A DNA stretch of 64,000 nt from JAJEFO01 sp022819605 (GTDB lineage Bacteria; Pseudomonadota; Alphaproteobacteria; Rhodobacterales; Rhodobacteraceae). Positions within the stretch are counted from its first letter, which is position 1, and the number at the start of each line of letters is the position of its first letter. The notes beneath the pieces were generated by a model, which had not been told where the DNA came from, did not search any database, and was given only the letters and a program-made list of their open reading frames with translations. Shown piece after piece: positions 50,401 to 57,700 of the stretch. Location: contig OZ244901.1 in the NCBI GenBank assembly GCA_965221545.1, positions 1,116,001 through 1,180,000 of the forward strand. The letters are read 5' to 3'. The position numbers and the translations under genes were made by a program.

Positions 50401-53400
50401 AAGAACCCGCCCACCATCACCTTCACCGGCATCACGGGCGCGGCGAGCAGCGTGGCCCTGACGCTCACCGCCAGCGACGACGACGCCGACGAAGGCGCCG
50501 CCGAATCCGTCACCCTCGGCATCGGCACGCTCGCTCCCGCCAACCTCGATGGCGGCGCATCCAAGTCCGGTACGCCAAGCTTCAACATCACCGACGACGA
50601 CGACGCCCCAACCGGCATCAGCCTCTCCGTCAGCCCGTCGAGCATCAGCGAGAACGCCGGCGCCACCACCGTCACCGTGACGGCCAACGTGACCGGCGGC
50701 AGCGCCTACGCCGACAAGACGACGGTCACGGTCAGCATCGGCGCGGCCGCCGACAGCGCCGCCGACGGCATCGACTACACATCGGTCGACGACTTTGACA
50801 TCGACATCGCCGCGGGCGCCATGCAGGGGACCAAGACCTTTGCCTTGACGCCGACGAACGACGCGCTCGACGAACCGGCCGAGACCATCCGGGTCTCTGG
50901 CGCCGCCGCCGACCTGACGGTCACCTCCGCCACCATCACGCTGAACGACGACGACGTGCCCGAACTCAGCGTCTCCGGCGGCGATGTCACCGAAGGGGCG
51001 GATGCCAGCTTCACGATCGCCGCAAGCCCCGCTCCGCACGCCGACCTCACCGTCAACTACGGCATCAGAGAGACTGGCGGCTTCGTCGCCGCCGGCGATA
51101 CCGGCACCGGCAAGTCGGTGACCTTGAAGGCAGGCAGCGCCAGCGTGGATGTGGACATCGACACCACCGGCGATGCGGTGGACGAGCCAAGCGGTTCGGT
51201 GACCCTGACCCTCGCCGGTGGCACGGGCTACGCACTGTCGTCGAGCGCGGCGGCGGCGAGCATTGCCATTCAGGACGATGACGCAACGGTCGTGACCCTC
51301 GCCGCAGGCGCCGATGCCAGCATCACCGAGCAGGACCCGGCCGATACGGGCACCGTGCTCATCACGCTCTCCCGCGACCTCGCAACCGGCGAGATCGCCG
51401 ATATTCCCTTGAGTCTCACCAGCACCACCGGCACGGTGATCGCCGAGAGCGACACGTCCTTGCGCGACTTCACGTTCACCGCGAGCGGCACCGGCGTGAC
51501 GCTCACCGGCGCGCTCACCGCCACGCCCAGGGTCCGGATCACCGGCGGCAACGCCACCGAGCAAACCGCCACCCTGGCCTTCGCCGCCACCACCCGCGAC
51601 GACGGCGACCAGACCAACGACCGGGTGCGGGTCACCTTCGGGTCGCTCACCAGCCCGGGCCTCGCCACCGTCCTCGACGGCGGCATCGAAGCGAATACCG
51701 GCGTCGTCAACCGGGCGAGCATCGACATCATCGACTACCGCACGCCCGCGCTGGTGCTGTCCCAAAGTTCCATGACCCTGATCGAGGGCAACGCGGACAG
51801 CAGATACACCGTGCAGCTTTCGTCGGACCCGCGCGGCACGGTGACGGTTCGGCTCGCTTCCAGCGACAGCGACAAGGTCTCCGTGACGCCCGCAACGCTC
51901 AGCTTCACTTCCTCGGGCGCCACCCGCTGGAATGCGCCGCGGACGGTGATGCTCCACGCCGAGCTCGATGCCGACACCAGCAACGAGAGCGAGACCATCA
52001 GCCATGCGGTGAACGCGCCTGAAGCCAGCCCCTACCGCGATCTGGCCGCGGTCTCGCTGCCGGTGACGGTCACCGATTCAGGTGCCCGCGTGCGCAGCAG
52101 CAAAAGCAGTTTTGAGGTGCGCGCTAACGGCGGCAAGGACTTCTTCCATTTCTTCCTCGCCAGCACGCCGGCGGCGGATGTCAAGGCCAAGGTGGACAAT
52201 GACCACCCGAATCTCGTCAAGATCACCCCCAGCGAACAGACCTTTGACGCCAGCACCTGGCAGTTAAGGGAATACTTGCGTTTCGAGATCGAAGGCCTGA
52301 ACCGGCCGATGGACGGACAGGCGATCACGGTTCGCATGCTGACCGAGTCCACCGACCCGGCCTACAACGGCAAATCGTATCCGTTGTCCATCACGATCCT
52401 TGAAGACCAGCGCCCGAAGGTGACGCTCAGCGCCACGCCGGAGCCGGTCGCCGAGGGCGCGAACCTGACCGTCACCGCCGAGATCGACAGTGCGCAGACG
52501 AGCGCTGTGACCGTGCCGCTGACCTTCACCAACGACACCACGACGAATGACGATTACACCGCCGTCTCGAGCATCACCATTCCCGCCAACGACACCGAAG
52601 GCACCGCCACGGTCGCCATCGCCGACGACAACGCCTACGAGGGCAGCGAAACCTTCGAGGTCGCCATCGGCAGTCTCGATGATGCTTACCAGAAAGGCGA
52701 AGGGGTCGCCGTCACGATCGATGACGAGGACGATGCGCCCAGCTTCAGTTTCGCGCTGGCAAGTTCCACCGTCGACGAGGACGCCGGCACGCACAGCATC
52801 AGCGTGACCAAGACCGGCACGGCAATGGTCCCCGTGAGCCTCGCCTGGGCGACCGCCGATGGCACGGCGGCTGCCGCTTCCGACTACACCGAGGTGACAG
52901 AGGGCAGCCTCGAATTCGCCGCCGCCGATGCCAGCCAGACAATCGAGGTGACCATAACCGACGACGACGGCGATGAGCTGGCCGAGAACTTCCACGTGGA
53001 CATCACCGCGGGCTCGGGCGCCCAACTCGGCAGCACCACCCGGCATACGGTGACCGTCACCGACGACGACCCGACCACGGTTGCCTTGAGCGCACCCGCC
53101 GGCGCCATCAGCGAGGCCGGCGGCGCCAAGGTGCTCACCGTCAGCCTGGGCCGGGCGCTTGAAACGGGTGAGTTCATCGGCGTTCCACTCAACGTCGGCG
53201 GCAAGGCGGTGCTGGGCGCCGACTACGCCCTGACCGCACCGAACCCGGCCCCCGCCGGCGTGCGCTACGCCAACCTCGCCAGCACCGACCCGGCGAGCCC
53301 GCCAAACATCACCTTCTCCGGCGGCACGGGCGCCTCGATCAGCGCCACGCTCACCCTGACCGCGACCGCCGATGCCATTGACGAAGGCGACAACGAGCGC

Positions 53401-54741
53401 GTGCGCATCCGCCTCGGCACCTTGACCACCACGGGTCTCGACGGCGGCGCCGCGCCGAGCGACGACGGCGACGACCAGACCGCCGACAACGAAGTGGATT
53501 TCCGCATCACCGACGACGACGCCGCTCCGGTGATCGCCATCGACGCGCCGCGCGTGGAGGAGGGCGCATCGGGCGCCGACGCGACGCTGACCTTCACAGT
53601 GAGGCTCGATGCTGCAAGCGGTCGGGAAGTGACCGTCGCCTACGCCGAGATCGCCGGGGGCACCGCCACGCAAGGCACCGACTACACGGCTCTCACCGGC
53701 GGCACGCTGACCTTCAAGGCGGGCGAGACGGAGAAGGACATCGCCGTCACCGTCACCGGCGACGACATCGACGAGGACAACGAGACGGTGAAGGTGCGGC
53801 TGTCCTCGCCATCGAACGCGACGCTGTTCGGCGGCACGGCGGACGAGGGCGACGACTACACCGCGCCGAACCCGACATCGGTGACCATCTCTGCCGGCTC
53901 GTCCAGCGCGAACATCGTGGTGCCGGTCAAGGGCGACGCGCTCGACGAGGCCAACGAGACCGTCACCGTCACCCTCGACGCCCCGACCAACGCGACCGTG
54001 TCCACCGCCGAGGGCGCGGGCACCGCCACGGGCACGATCACCGACGACGAGGCGACGCCGACTGCGACGCTCATCCTGACCCCTGCCAGCATCGCCGAGT
54101 CCGGCGCGAGCAACGCCAGCACGGTGACGGCGAGCCTGTCGGGCGCTTCGGACCAGGCGGTGACGCTCGCCGTGGCGGCGGCAGCGGTGTCACCGGCCAA
54201 GTCGGGCGACTTCGCCTTGAGCGGCACGACGCTCACCGTCGCCGCCGGAGCCAGGTCGAGCACGGGGACGGTGACCGTCACCGCGGTGGACGACAAGATC
54301 GACGGCCCGAACAAGACCGTCACCGTCTCGGCCACCGCCAGCGGGGGGCGCGGCGTCGCGAACCCGGCGAGCGCCGCCCTGACCATCACCGACGACGACG
54401 ACGCGCCGACGGGCATCGCGCTCTCGGCCAGCCCTTCGAGCGTCGGCGAGGGCGCGGGCGAGACGGAGATCGAGGTCACCGCCACCGTCACCGGCGGCAC
54501 CGCCTTCGACGCGGCGAAGACGGTGCGGGTGACGTCGGCGACGCGAATGACAGCGCCAGGTCCGGCGCCGACTACGTCGCCGTCGCCGCCTTCGACATCG
54601 AGATCGCGGCGGGCGCCACGAGCGCCACCGGGGAGTTCGATCTCGCCCCCGTTGACGACGCCGTCGAGGAGGGCGGCGAGACCGTCTCCGTCAAGGGGGT
54701 CTCCGGCACGATCACGGCCACGCCCGCGACCGTCACCCTGA
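32443..54741 (+). CDS. Giant Calx-beta repeat protein, N-terminal part (before frameshift)
   Basis: About 7,430 codons. The start is unresolved: I give the in-frame GTG at 32443. A strong AGGGGGGAG at 32483-32491 has no normal in-frame start after it, and an ATG frame is open from 31786. A Sec-type signal (A-R-R-R-G-G-G-S-A-R then A-W-L-A-V-L-G-I-S-L-A-P-G) with likely cleavage at A-E-A/Q-T, near 32628, is clear. Then come tandem modules of about 100-130 residues with the Calx-beta pattern: V-x-E-G start, D-V-T-V strand, D-Y-T/A middle, E-T-F-x-V-x-L and a closing I-T-D-D-D. The D-D-D joints are the family's calcium-binding sites. Secreted or cell-surface adhesin-like role is inferred. Near 54534 a one-base deletion shifts the frame; the last 68 codons are out of frame. 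Confidence 0.85.
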   Translation: MRSILVSALSLRERGEKISSSREAARGGALARRRGGGSARAWLAVLGISLAPGVVAPTLAEAQTTLPTLTATHPHGGAIYEGDHNVPFTITGFNVQAAVGKAWRLRRSATSVADESDYGIHSLGWSSRTANKATVHLNFHNNSDTVNETLELEVYYLETQPDPDGNGPDKAPDPTEHPIGKFSVTITDGARPNVGVTITPNPFEILESDKDGEDLTIQLSGPPASGQTVSVSLNAPATDGNLVVTFGDKTSSTVKFSTSDWQTPKKVKVHVSNSDADTDDHRGRITVRVYNYWYLKVDHPDVPTRVIDTTVTPVFDPTSLTVTENGPAGSYDVKLDKDPGKTVSLGNENVPGLLVKAPGGSAFSRRISLNFTGGDAGNWNVAQTVEVRADADGDSVDRSVLFGHGADSQHLSNASTPKDVATADLAITLKDAGASLGFDPKAITVTEGGGAGTYKLRLGEDPVSAVDVTVNVPAAHQDAITVQAPGGTAGSSATVRFVGSGAATSQNPENWHTDQAITVAPLGDNDFDNEAVMLTHSSSDLTWAGGSDPTFTVNVRDKAGQVEIDQTSLTVYEGEASATYNVSLSEAPTTDVTVTITPKDIKKLSVSPGTLTFTPSDYATPKPVTVTAPRGGVTVRIEFVDITHAVSGYGSTISAPDVRVQLWNTDPGENLELRLTGTTFSAEEDNPGNVEVELHAPTKGSGYEGYLPPVYFRLCFTPGTATLKTSGVLGGGDIERPAGGNPDTNCIDHRLPRGSASKPSASGDFDVFTILADTRDERRETATVTLAADPDNALPASVSVSGTEASATFVIEDANATAITFSRTDSGPIQEGGAQKARFEFDISALNRRLFADEELRVPLDIGGTGITADDYEISLVTGGDPPVNAGVSLSTAAPYSAAEPALIIRGTGTTHLTARERTTAIFEVAALADGVGEGGMETMTVGYDTPYTNLDTSAPGIFENGGTKDETGSKNDIPVTIVESATVGIEAAGDVTEGANAVFNLTADPAPNTGETISVTYNLVQDGDFVAAGDVGDSKTVSIGDTGKASITVATVDDSTDENDGSLTATLVAGTGYAIASSPKDAATVNIADDEDTEVTLTATASVTEGEEATITATINGLAQSADVVIPVTASIDGENDTAEASDFDAPGSITIKAGEQAGTTPLVTHLDVDKDDDILTLALGDLPAGLVAGTPSSAAVTITDDGKGAEVTLQVSATKVTNGDPLTVTVAVDRAFGSNASIPLKAAGSGTNPAEADEWQAPASVELTAGAKTATATVKTIRDIDTADETFTVSFGSPLPANLTAGTPSSHEITIEDDGLGHQIDFSASPNPVNESEATTVTATANGVFDADVTVPVKLTDGTAEDGDYGALTGILINQGQTSGSASLTTVGDADTDDDTFTVALGTPLPSGVRTGGASATVVIKDTKAFEVVKPTLTVEIDVAEDDDGDRYVEEGDSVTVTAKLDRPHSADIVLPVDLTEGGAGASDYGALTSITIKKGQTTGTGVIKITDDDDEEGDEDFEVEVDANGSAFDSDESTYTFSVTILANDRPKPTVSIGTFLPSANEGGRTFDAVILASVDGIPVFDDLPVYADVTQEGRYVASGSIGRQSFAPGFVQIFLDDDAIDEPNGKLTITLVPHASYQIDPDESSVSVVVEDDDATAVSLAAPDGDISETGGSKRFTVTLNRALQQGEVMGLPLDFSIPVNATGTFGGLGADYTLTPPNPPPRGVTYADFNSTNHSTTPPTITFTGGAGASRTATFTLRAKHDILVEQPAIPAPRRPYEEFRVKLPDKVNASGLGGGYDAVTSRDRIRFRINDDDGNTATPRVVFSRSGVLTMEEGGSATFKAKLATNPGGAVTVAMSVTDGVKALVGGPTVDPTSLKFSATDWIQWKTVTVTAPADDDAKDEDLAYIEYKVTGYGSVTQPLDTQIRVLDKGAGLTLSPASTLRFSVNQTGTYTVKLKTKPTADVTVTPVSSNEQVATVSGDLTFTASNWNTAQTVTVTGKGAGSAEIKHTLDSSDDDYDQDMAIAPVDLTVQRSGTTTVNLSADKTSVEEGGSVTVTAELSQRLEADFDLTLRYQDNNRGGFTAETSDYAKVNAIKIAKGTLSGSAAINIANEAAGSEVHEGDETFQVYVFRSFNPRVDPGTTRSVDITITDESDQPVLELVPPATPDGAESDQNKNRVFKVTKTGATELDASVTIATANGTAEAPGDYTAIPAAQQTLKFAPGDSEKSVTVTFKDDSDDELREDFSVAISSPTGAKLGTVTKSTIAITDDDPTNVQLEVSKLAIAENGGTRDITVTLGRALESGEKLPVTLTFVGAAGFGTDYTLKGPDINPAGVAFTNLASTDRTANPPTVTFTGGDGASSTATLTLTASDDNTDEGDSETVTVSLGALDASSGTGLDGGAKADATKSSQTFEITDDDTPGGITLTVDVDTGTDGAQAKVSEVAKPPSVQVTATIDGGITFPAAKTVTVSVGGGASTAKSGTDYTAVADFDITIPANTNSATDSFTLTPVNDGAKESDETILVTGAVPSESTLTVKPATITLIDFSVIPEVSVSAGGGVTEGNDASFALASSEAIPIDLTVSVGLTQAGSFVAAKTLTDTTKVTIPANATSAKLSIATLGDAIDEIDGSVTVTVNAAGNGAYTIASKAGSAAVAVTDDDATSVALTASATSLTEGDTATKASLGLQLGRDIAAGETVEVPLAITTSTGVPIAETNAADRDYILTATATGGGVSLTGADTATPKIRFTGAAGQVQSARLDFTATARDDDDEDNEALKVTLGNLGAGDLATNVSGGVAALTDNDPNTEDNSVEITIVDDEASKARISISVGRTTPEGGSMGVAVSADPRPTEDITVHLKVIEADGSNYLSDSHEEAQSFLLKKGIRDFRHSVYIPDNDDDEADGALTVTLVPDDAYRVATADPIAVTIRDNDATPLSFGRVCAVRCNPIGENGGTAEFRVRLDRALDRANSTVTVPINVSGASVGTQYTLAVKGGQTGVSLVTTNPYSAQNPALRFGGAGASEAFFTLTAVDNSDTTRRTVTLAPGTPTWQNVSGGVSLSAGSSVDVVIANDDGTPVVRVEAFAPETTESYFYDGIDRRTKPVKTRSTRPEMWIFADPVPQSDLSVSVTVTEEGDVLNNPRSGNHTLTIRANQAGPTAQELDIDNDQVDEPTGMVKLQVNSGQGYTVSPTMSSATMRVIDNDGGPTVSIAAASAKVTEGDNIEINLTRGTEGTERLFHSETFNNGRSDVRLRITQRGNFVADENLKEQIVVFNKDETTKTHVVPIVNDSMGEKDGTVTVELLPSARRNGLFQYAVDYAPGNRAVIAVADDDGGGPGVLIYNIDGDLNERKLDKSGSYQVELATDPGQTATLTVNVPAAHRDSVTVQAPGGAAGASATLTFTPGQGGTWDTPQTVTLTPLVDDDGDIDSFSITNSIAGYTGVTSAPDVPVTVNDLGYSVERSRASLEVAEPAGQETYGLHLLSAPKVNVVITPASSDTELATVSGPLTFTPTDWRQPKLVTVSGLKVGTLNVTHSITTTDAGYGALTGNHPVAVTVIADNRRTVNLAATPNPATEGAEVTLTATIDQAVHPARDVVIPLTYSDGTAGAADYGGAASLTIASGKVTGTATVAIADDTAHETPDETFIVAFGVLPRELLPGGTTSVEVAIDDAADVPRKVDLSVASSTVREGGEPSTVDGATTYTNTGFELTATLDAALTAPVRAVTIPLSYTFGTAAAEDITQIANVTIPSGETNATVTIEVVNDSEFEATNETFSIGLGALPDGVVAGTAGSVALEIDDANDKPRAVSLSVASATVEEASIVGGVQLTATLDQTLAAPERAVTVPLTYTPGTAEAEDFTEVESVTIPAGETSAKVTIPVVDDTEHETPDETFTIGLGALPDDLTAGAKTEVEISISDASDAPRTVSFGNAVDRPESRANASVVLTLSRTLSKDVTIPLIVTLGSAEADDFNLAGTVTIKANDLTGSASLQIVDNDIYEGPETFTVTMGELPLDASELTKGEPDSQVNTILDQEDAPSFKFASSSNFVTVSEGAPELALVRTGKVAESSFLGYRITAVPGRDGAATPGKDFRAVDHANRQETAPLAEIPADDTTPAFPVPVIDDAEDEWEREWLQLSLLPARHKGVSGRFSTSPWIRIVDDDPTPVTLAPSGDLSIDEDDEGGSTASLTVSFARALRRNNDPLNRPAHLETATIPLVLSSSTGAALPGSANPDFSVAVTGNGVTASGLNSATPTITFTGNRAKPPGDVREATITLTAIGRDDGDYQDEIVEIVFGDLASASNTLEGGVSASDDGDPNTTDNMVSIGIVDDEEGPDGFTLSVDTDSVAENAQAAAAIEVTATAQDNGVFPSDQEITITVGGGKDDTAVSGTDYAMVPSFKISVSAGDSSASASFSLSPTNDALDEADETLSVTGVAGQLTIVPATVTIIDDDPEPTVSVADASAVSEGDDPSATVDMRFTVSLSAASGKTVTVPYALGGTATAGDDYAAPDPLSVAIAPGTTSADIVVPVKGDAIDELTEAIEVTFGAPTNAEVGSGQGDGAASGDITDDDETSVTLSATGAAIAEAGGTKTITVALGRALAGSETLSVPLTFGGTADFASDYTLSEPETTPTGVTYSNLASDDLEDDPPTVAFSAGVGASSSATLTLTATADTNDEDATESVSIGLGTLAAANLDGGAGGSGKANFDITDDDDAPVIAIDAPRVDEGASGAGARLRFTVTLDAASGREVTVAYAEVPGGTATQGADYTALAGGTLTFDAGETSKHIDIAVTGDDIDEDDETVKVRLSSPSNATLFGGKATLDATGTITDDDAAPTVSVANASAVTEGNDPKTTADMSFAVSLSAASSRTVTVPYTLGGTADEGDDYTAPDPTSLTISAGSTSANIVVPVKGDELVEANETITVALGAPTNATVSTAEGAGTATGTITDDEATPTATLILTPASIAESGATNASTVTASLSGASDQAVTLTVAAAAVSPAKAGDFALSGTTLTVAAGAKASTGTVTVTAVDDKIDGPNKTVTVSATASGGRGVANPASAALTITDDDDAPTGIALAVDPTSVAEDAGVTAIEVTASTTGGTAYNDAKTLAITVGSGTGSATPGDDYTAAGFSMTLPAGQASVSRSFNLTPVDDRVDEDSETIEVAGTTTGASLSPATVTLTDNDTRGVTVTGGPLAVLEADNSATSGTREDQATYTVALTSQPTDDVTVNIGVPEGAPFTVSPTSLTFTASGNGIWSAARKVTVAAVDDDIDNSGDARSASITHTVDAGNSDYGDVTASAVRVTVNDDDAAPTGITLTTDTASIAEDAAAKTVKVTATVNGDTTYPTDTTVRVTVGDKDDSAASGDDYAAVAAFDIKIEAGKMSGEETFNLDPTDDALDEVEESISVEGASGALAITGTSIKLTDDDVPELSIAAGSAVDEGTAASFTVNASPAPAEDLTVNVDVDATASFVAGSATGKQSVSLLKGSLSQTYNVATQSDTTDEADGQVDVTLESGDDYAVHASKNAASVPVNDDDATTVTLARAGRGGIAEDGGTEDITITLGRELVAGESVTVPLAITGVTASTHYTIGLRNGGGTGVTIDTGNPNNAGNPAVTLSGAGAQVATLTLTAVDTNDTDRRTVSIAFGTSNRAPSHSGLSGGIRTAGSASVPIDDDDALVTVADAQAAEGSAVVFTFSLPENAPSGGVTVGYSTSNGRGESGDAAYQIATGDDYTAAVQNAALTIAAGARTGTISIDTRPDTTYEGDHHFTLTLDSTSFFNIDASANSATGTITDAQDTPSFEFSSTASTVAESVGTLTLTVERTGTTLVPATVTYETTDDTAAGGSDFTAISATDLVFAAGDASKTVTVTITDDSNDELTEAFSVDLVAKAHARLGTDTSHDVTITDNDATSVTLAATGAAIAEGDGAKTITVTLGRALTGNETLSVPLTFAGDATFGADYTLAGPQTLPTGVTISNLASTDLAKNPPTITFTGITGAASSVALTLTASDDDADEGAAESVTLGIGTLAPANLDGGASKSGTPSFNITDDDDAPTGISLSVSPSSISENAGATTVTVTANVTGGSAYADKTTVTVSIGAAADSAADGIDYTSVDDFDIDIAAGAMQGTKTFALTPTNDALDEPAETIRVSGAAADLTVTSATITLNDDDVPELSVSGGDVTEGADASFTIAASPAPHADLTVNYGIRETGGFVAAGDTGTGKSVTLKAGSASVDVDIDTTGDAVDEPSGSVTLTLAGGTGYALSSSAAAASIAIQDDDATVVTLAAGADASITEQDPADTGTVLITLSRDLATGEIADIPLSLTSTTGTVIAESDTSLRDFTFTASGTGVTLTGALTATPRVRITGGNATEQTATLAFAATTRDDGDQTNDRVRVTFGSLTSPGLATVLDGGIEANTGVVNRASIDIIDYRTPALVLSQSSMTLIEGNADSRYTVQLSSDPRGTVTVRLASSDSDKVSVTPATLSFTSSGATRWNAPRTVMLHAELDADTSNESETISHAVNAPEASPYRDLAAVSLPVTVTDSGARVRSSKSSFEVRANGGKDFFHFFLASTPAADVKAKVDNDHPNLVKITPSEQTFDASTWQLREYLRFEIEGLNRPMDGQAITVRMLTESTDPAYNGKSYPLSITILEDQRPKVTLSATPEPVAEGANLTVTAEIDSAQTSAVTVPLTFTNDTTTNDDYTAVSSITIPANDTEGTATVAIADDNAYEGSETFEVAIGSLDDAYQKGEGVAVTIDDEDDAPSFSFALASSTVDEDAGTHSISVTKTGTAMVPVSLAWATADGTAAAASDYTEVTEGSLEFAAADASQTIEVTITDDDGDELAENFHVDITAGSGAQLGSTTRHTVTVTDDDPTTVALSAPAGAISEAGGAKVLTVSLGRALETGEFIGVPLNVGGKAVLGADYALTAPNPAPAGVRYANLASTDPASPPNITFSGGTGASISATLTLTATADAIDEGDNERVRIRLGTLTTTGLDGGAAPSDDGDDQTADNEVDFRITDDDAAPVIAIDAPRVEEGASGADATLTFTVRLDAASGREVTVAYAEIAGGTATQGTDYTALTGGTLTFKAGETEKDIAVTVTGDDIDEDNETVKVRLSSPSNATLFGGTADEGDDYTAPNPTSVTISAGSSSANIVVPVKGDALDEANETVTVTLDAPTNATVSTAEGAGTATGTITDDEATPTATLILTPASIAESGASNASTVTASLSGASDQAVTLAVAAAAVSPAKSGDFALSGTTLTVAAGARSSTGTVTVTAVDDKIDGPNKTVTVSATASGGRGVANPASAALTITDDDDAPTGIALSASPSSVGEGAGETEIEVTATVTGGTAFDAAKTVRVTSATRMTAPGPAPTTSPSPPSTSRSRRAPRAPPGSSISPPLTTPSRRAARPSPSRGSPARSRPRPRPSP
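32467..32483. promoter_or_regulatory. Short hairpin in the giant gene leader
   Basis: CTCTCCC-TGC-GGGAGAG, a 7-bp stem with a 3-nt loop, directly before the SD-like AGGGGGGAG. It could mask the ribosome binding site; it also resembles common dispersed intergenic hairpins. Confidence 0.4.
46592..47673 (+). repeat. Internal duplication block P, copy 1
   Basis: 1,082 bp (from A-P-V-I-A-I-D-A-P-R-V to D-A-P-T-G-I-A-L) closely matching 53525-54423. It precedes superrepeat copy A as copy 2 precedes copy B. Confidence 0.85.
48007..50606 (+). repeat. Superrepeat copy A (about 2.6 kb)
   Basis: Begins G-V-T-V-T-G-G-P-L and runs collinearly through the same ordered set of distinct modules as 54759-57343 and 61407-64000, ending F-N-I-T-D-D-D. 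More diverged than the other two, so probably the older copy. Confidence 0.8.
53525..54423 (+). repeat. Internal duplication block P, copy 2, with 183-bp deletion
   Basis: 899 bp matching 46592-47673 apart from an in-frame loss of 61 codons at about 53830. The first half of one Calx-beta module is joined to the second half of the next at L-F-G-G/T-A-D-E-G. Confidence 0.85.
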
Positions 54742-57700
54742 CCGACAACGACACCCGGGGCGTGACCGTCACCGGCGGCCCGCTGACGGTGGAGGAGAGC
54801 GACGATGCGAGCACGCAGGACACCCGCGAGGACCAGGCGACCTACGCCGTCGTGCTCGACAGCCAGCCCACCGACGACGTGACCGTCAGCATCGTCGTGC
54901 CGGAGGGCGCGCCGTTCACGGCGAGCGCCTCCAGCCTGACCTTCACCCCATCGAACTGGAGCACCGCCCGGAACGTGACGGTCACCGCCTCGGACGACGA
55001 CATCGACAACCAGGGCGACGCGCGCAGGGCAAGCATCACCCACGCGGTGGACGCCGGAAGCTCGGACTACGGCGGCGTGACGGCGGACCCCGTCGCCGTC
55101 ACGGTGGCGGACGACGACGACCCGCCGACGGGTATCACGCTGACCACCGACACGGCGCGCATCGCCGAGGACGCGGCGACGAAGACGGTGAAGGTGACCG
55201 CCACGGTGAACGGCGACACCACCTACGCGACGGACACGACCGTCCGGGTCACCGTGGGGGACAAGGACGACAGCGCCGAATCGGGTACGGACTACGCGGC
55301 GGTCACCGCCTTCGACATCGAGATCGAGGCGGGCGGCATGAGCGGCGAGGAGACCTTCAAGCTTGACCCGACGGACGACGCGCTCGACGAGGTGGAGGAA
55401 AGCATCAGCGTCAAGGGCGCGTCGGGCGCGCTCACCATTGCGGGTACGAGCATCAAGCTGACCGACGACGACGTGCCGGAGCTGAGCATCACGGCGGGTC
55501 CGGCAGTGGACGAGGGCACGGCGGCGAGCTTCACCGTGAACGCGAGCCCGGCCCCCGCCGAGGACCTGACGGTGAACGTCGATGTGGACGCCCCCGCCAA
55601 CTTCGTCGCCAGCAGCAACGCGGGCAGGCAGACCTTCACCCTTGAAGCCGGCGCCACCAGCGCGACCCATGAAGTGAGCACCCTGTCCGACACGACGGAC
55701 GAAGCCGACGGTTCGGTGGAGGTGACGCTGCAGGCCGGCGACGGCTACACCGTCCACGCCGGCAACGGCGCCGCGAGCGTCGCGGTGAACGACGACGACG
55801 AGACGACCGTCACCCTCGCGGGAACCGGCAGCATCGCCGAGGACGGCGGCACGCAGGACGTGACCGTCACGCTGGACCGGGCGCTGGTTGCCGGCGAGAG
55901 CGTGACCGTGCCGCTGAGCGTCACCGGCGCGACGGTGGCGACGCACTACACGTTCGGCTTGAAGGGCAACGGCGGCACCGGCGTCTCGATGGACACGAGC
56001 GACCCGCACAGCGCCCAGGATCCCGCCGTGAAGATCGCGGGGGCCGGCGCGCAAACCGCCACGCTGACGTTCGCGGCGAAGGACAACAACGACCGCCAGA
56101 CCCGAACCGCCGCCATCGCCTTCGGCACGAGCGCTCGCGCACCGACATCCACCGGACTCTCGGGCGGCATTGATCCGGCGGGTTCGGCCGCCGTCACCAT
56201 CGTCGACGACGACGCGATGATCACGGTGGCCGATGCCGACGCCGCCGAGGGCAGCGCGGTCGAGTTCACCGTGACGCTGCCGGACCCCGCGCCCGCAGGC
56301 GGCGTGACCGTCACCTATTCGACCGCCAATGGCCGCGGCAACGAAAGCGACGAGGCCTGGCAGGTCGCCACCGGCGCCGATTACACGGCGGCGGCACAGG
56401 GCGCGGCCATCACCATCGCCAAGGACGGGCGCACGGGCACCATCAGCATCGACACCGCGCCGGACAGCACCTACGAGGGCGACCATCACTTCACGCTGAC
56501 GCTCACCGGCACGAGCACCTTCAACATCAGCGGCACGTCAGGTTCGGCCACCGGCACCATCACCGACGAGGCGGACCTGCCGAGCTTCGCGTTCTCCTCC
56601 GCCGCGAGCACGGTGGCCGAGGACGCCGGGGACGTGACGCTGACGGTGGAGAAGACCGGCACCACCCTGCTGCCGGCGACGGTGAGCTATTCCACCGCCG
56701 ACGGCACCGCGACCGGCGGCAGCGACTTCACGGCCATCGCCGCCACCGACCTTGTGTTCGCTGCCGCCGACACCAGCAAGACCTTCGACGTCGCCATCAC
56801 CGACGACGCCCTCGACGAGGTGACGGAAACCTTCAGCGTCGGTCTCGCGGCCAGGTCGAACGGCAAGATCGGCACGGGTTCCAGCCACGCCATCAGCATC
56901 ACCGACAACGACCCGACGACGGTGACCCTGTCGGCGTCCGCGACCGCCATCGACGAGGACGGCGGCACGAAGACCATCACCGTCGCGCTGGGCCGGGCGC
57001 TGACCGGCAGCGAGACGCTTTCGATCCCGCTCACCTTCGCCGGCACGGCGGCATTCGGCGTTGACTACACGCTCGGCGCACCCAACTCGACGCCGACGGG
57101 CGTGACCTACTCGAACCTCGCGAGCGAGGACCATGCGAAAAATCCGCCGACCATCGCCTTCTCCGGCGTGCCCAATGCCGCGAGTTCGGCGACCCTCACG
57201 CTCACCGCCAGCGACGACGCAACGGACGAGGGCGCGTCGGAGTCCGTGAGCCTCGGCCTCGGCAAGCTCGTCCCCGCCAGCCTCGACGGCGGCGCGCGCG
57301 GCACTGGCACGCCGGGCTTCAACATCACCGATGACGACAACGCGCCGGGCGGCATCAAGCTTTCCACCAGCATCGCCGCAATCGCCGAGGACGCCGCCAC
57401 CGCGACCGTCACGGTCACGGCCACCGTCACCGGCGGCAGCGCCTACGCCGACAAGACCACGGTGGCGGTGGAGGTCGGCGACGCGGACAACGACAGCGCG
57501 GTCGAGGGCACGGATTACGCGAACGTGGCCGGCTTCGACATCACCATCGACGCCGGCAAGACGGAGGGCACCAACACCTTCAGCCTGAACCCCGACGACG
57601 ACGACATCGACGAGGACACCGAGACCATCAGCGTCGAGGGAACGTCCGGCAATCTCACCATTGCCCCCGCGAGCATCGACATCACCGATGACGACACCCG

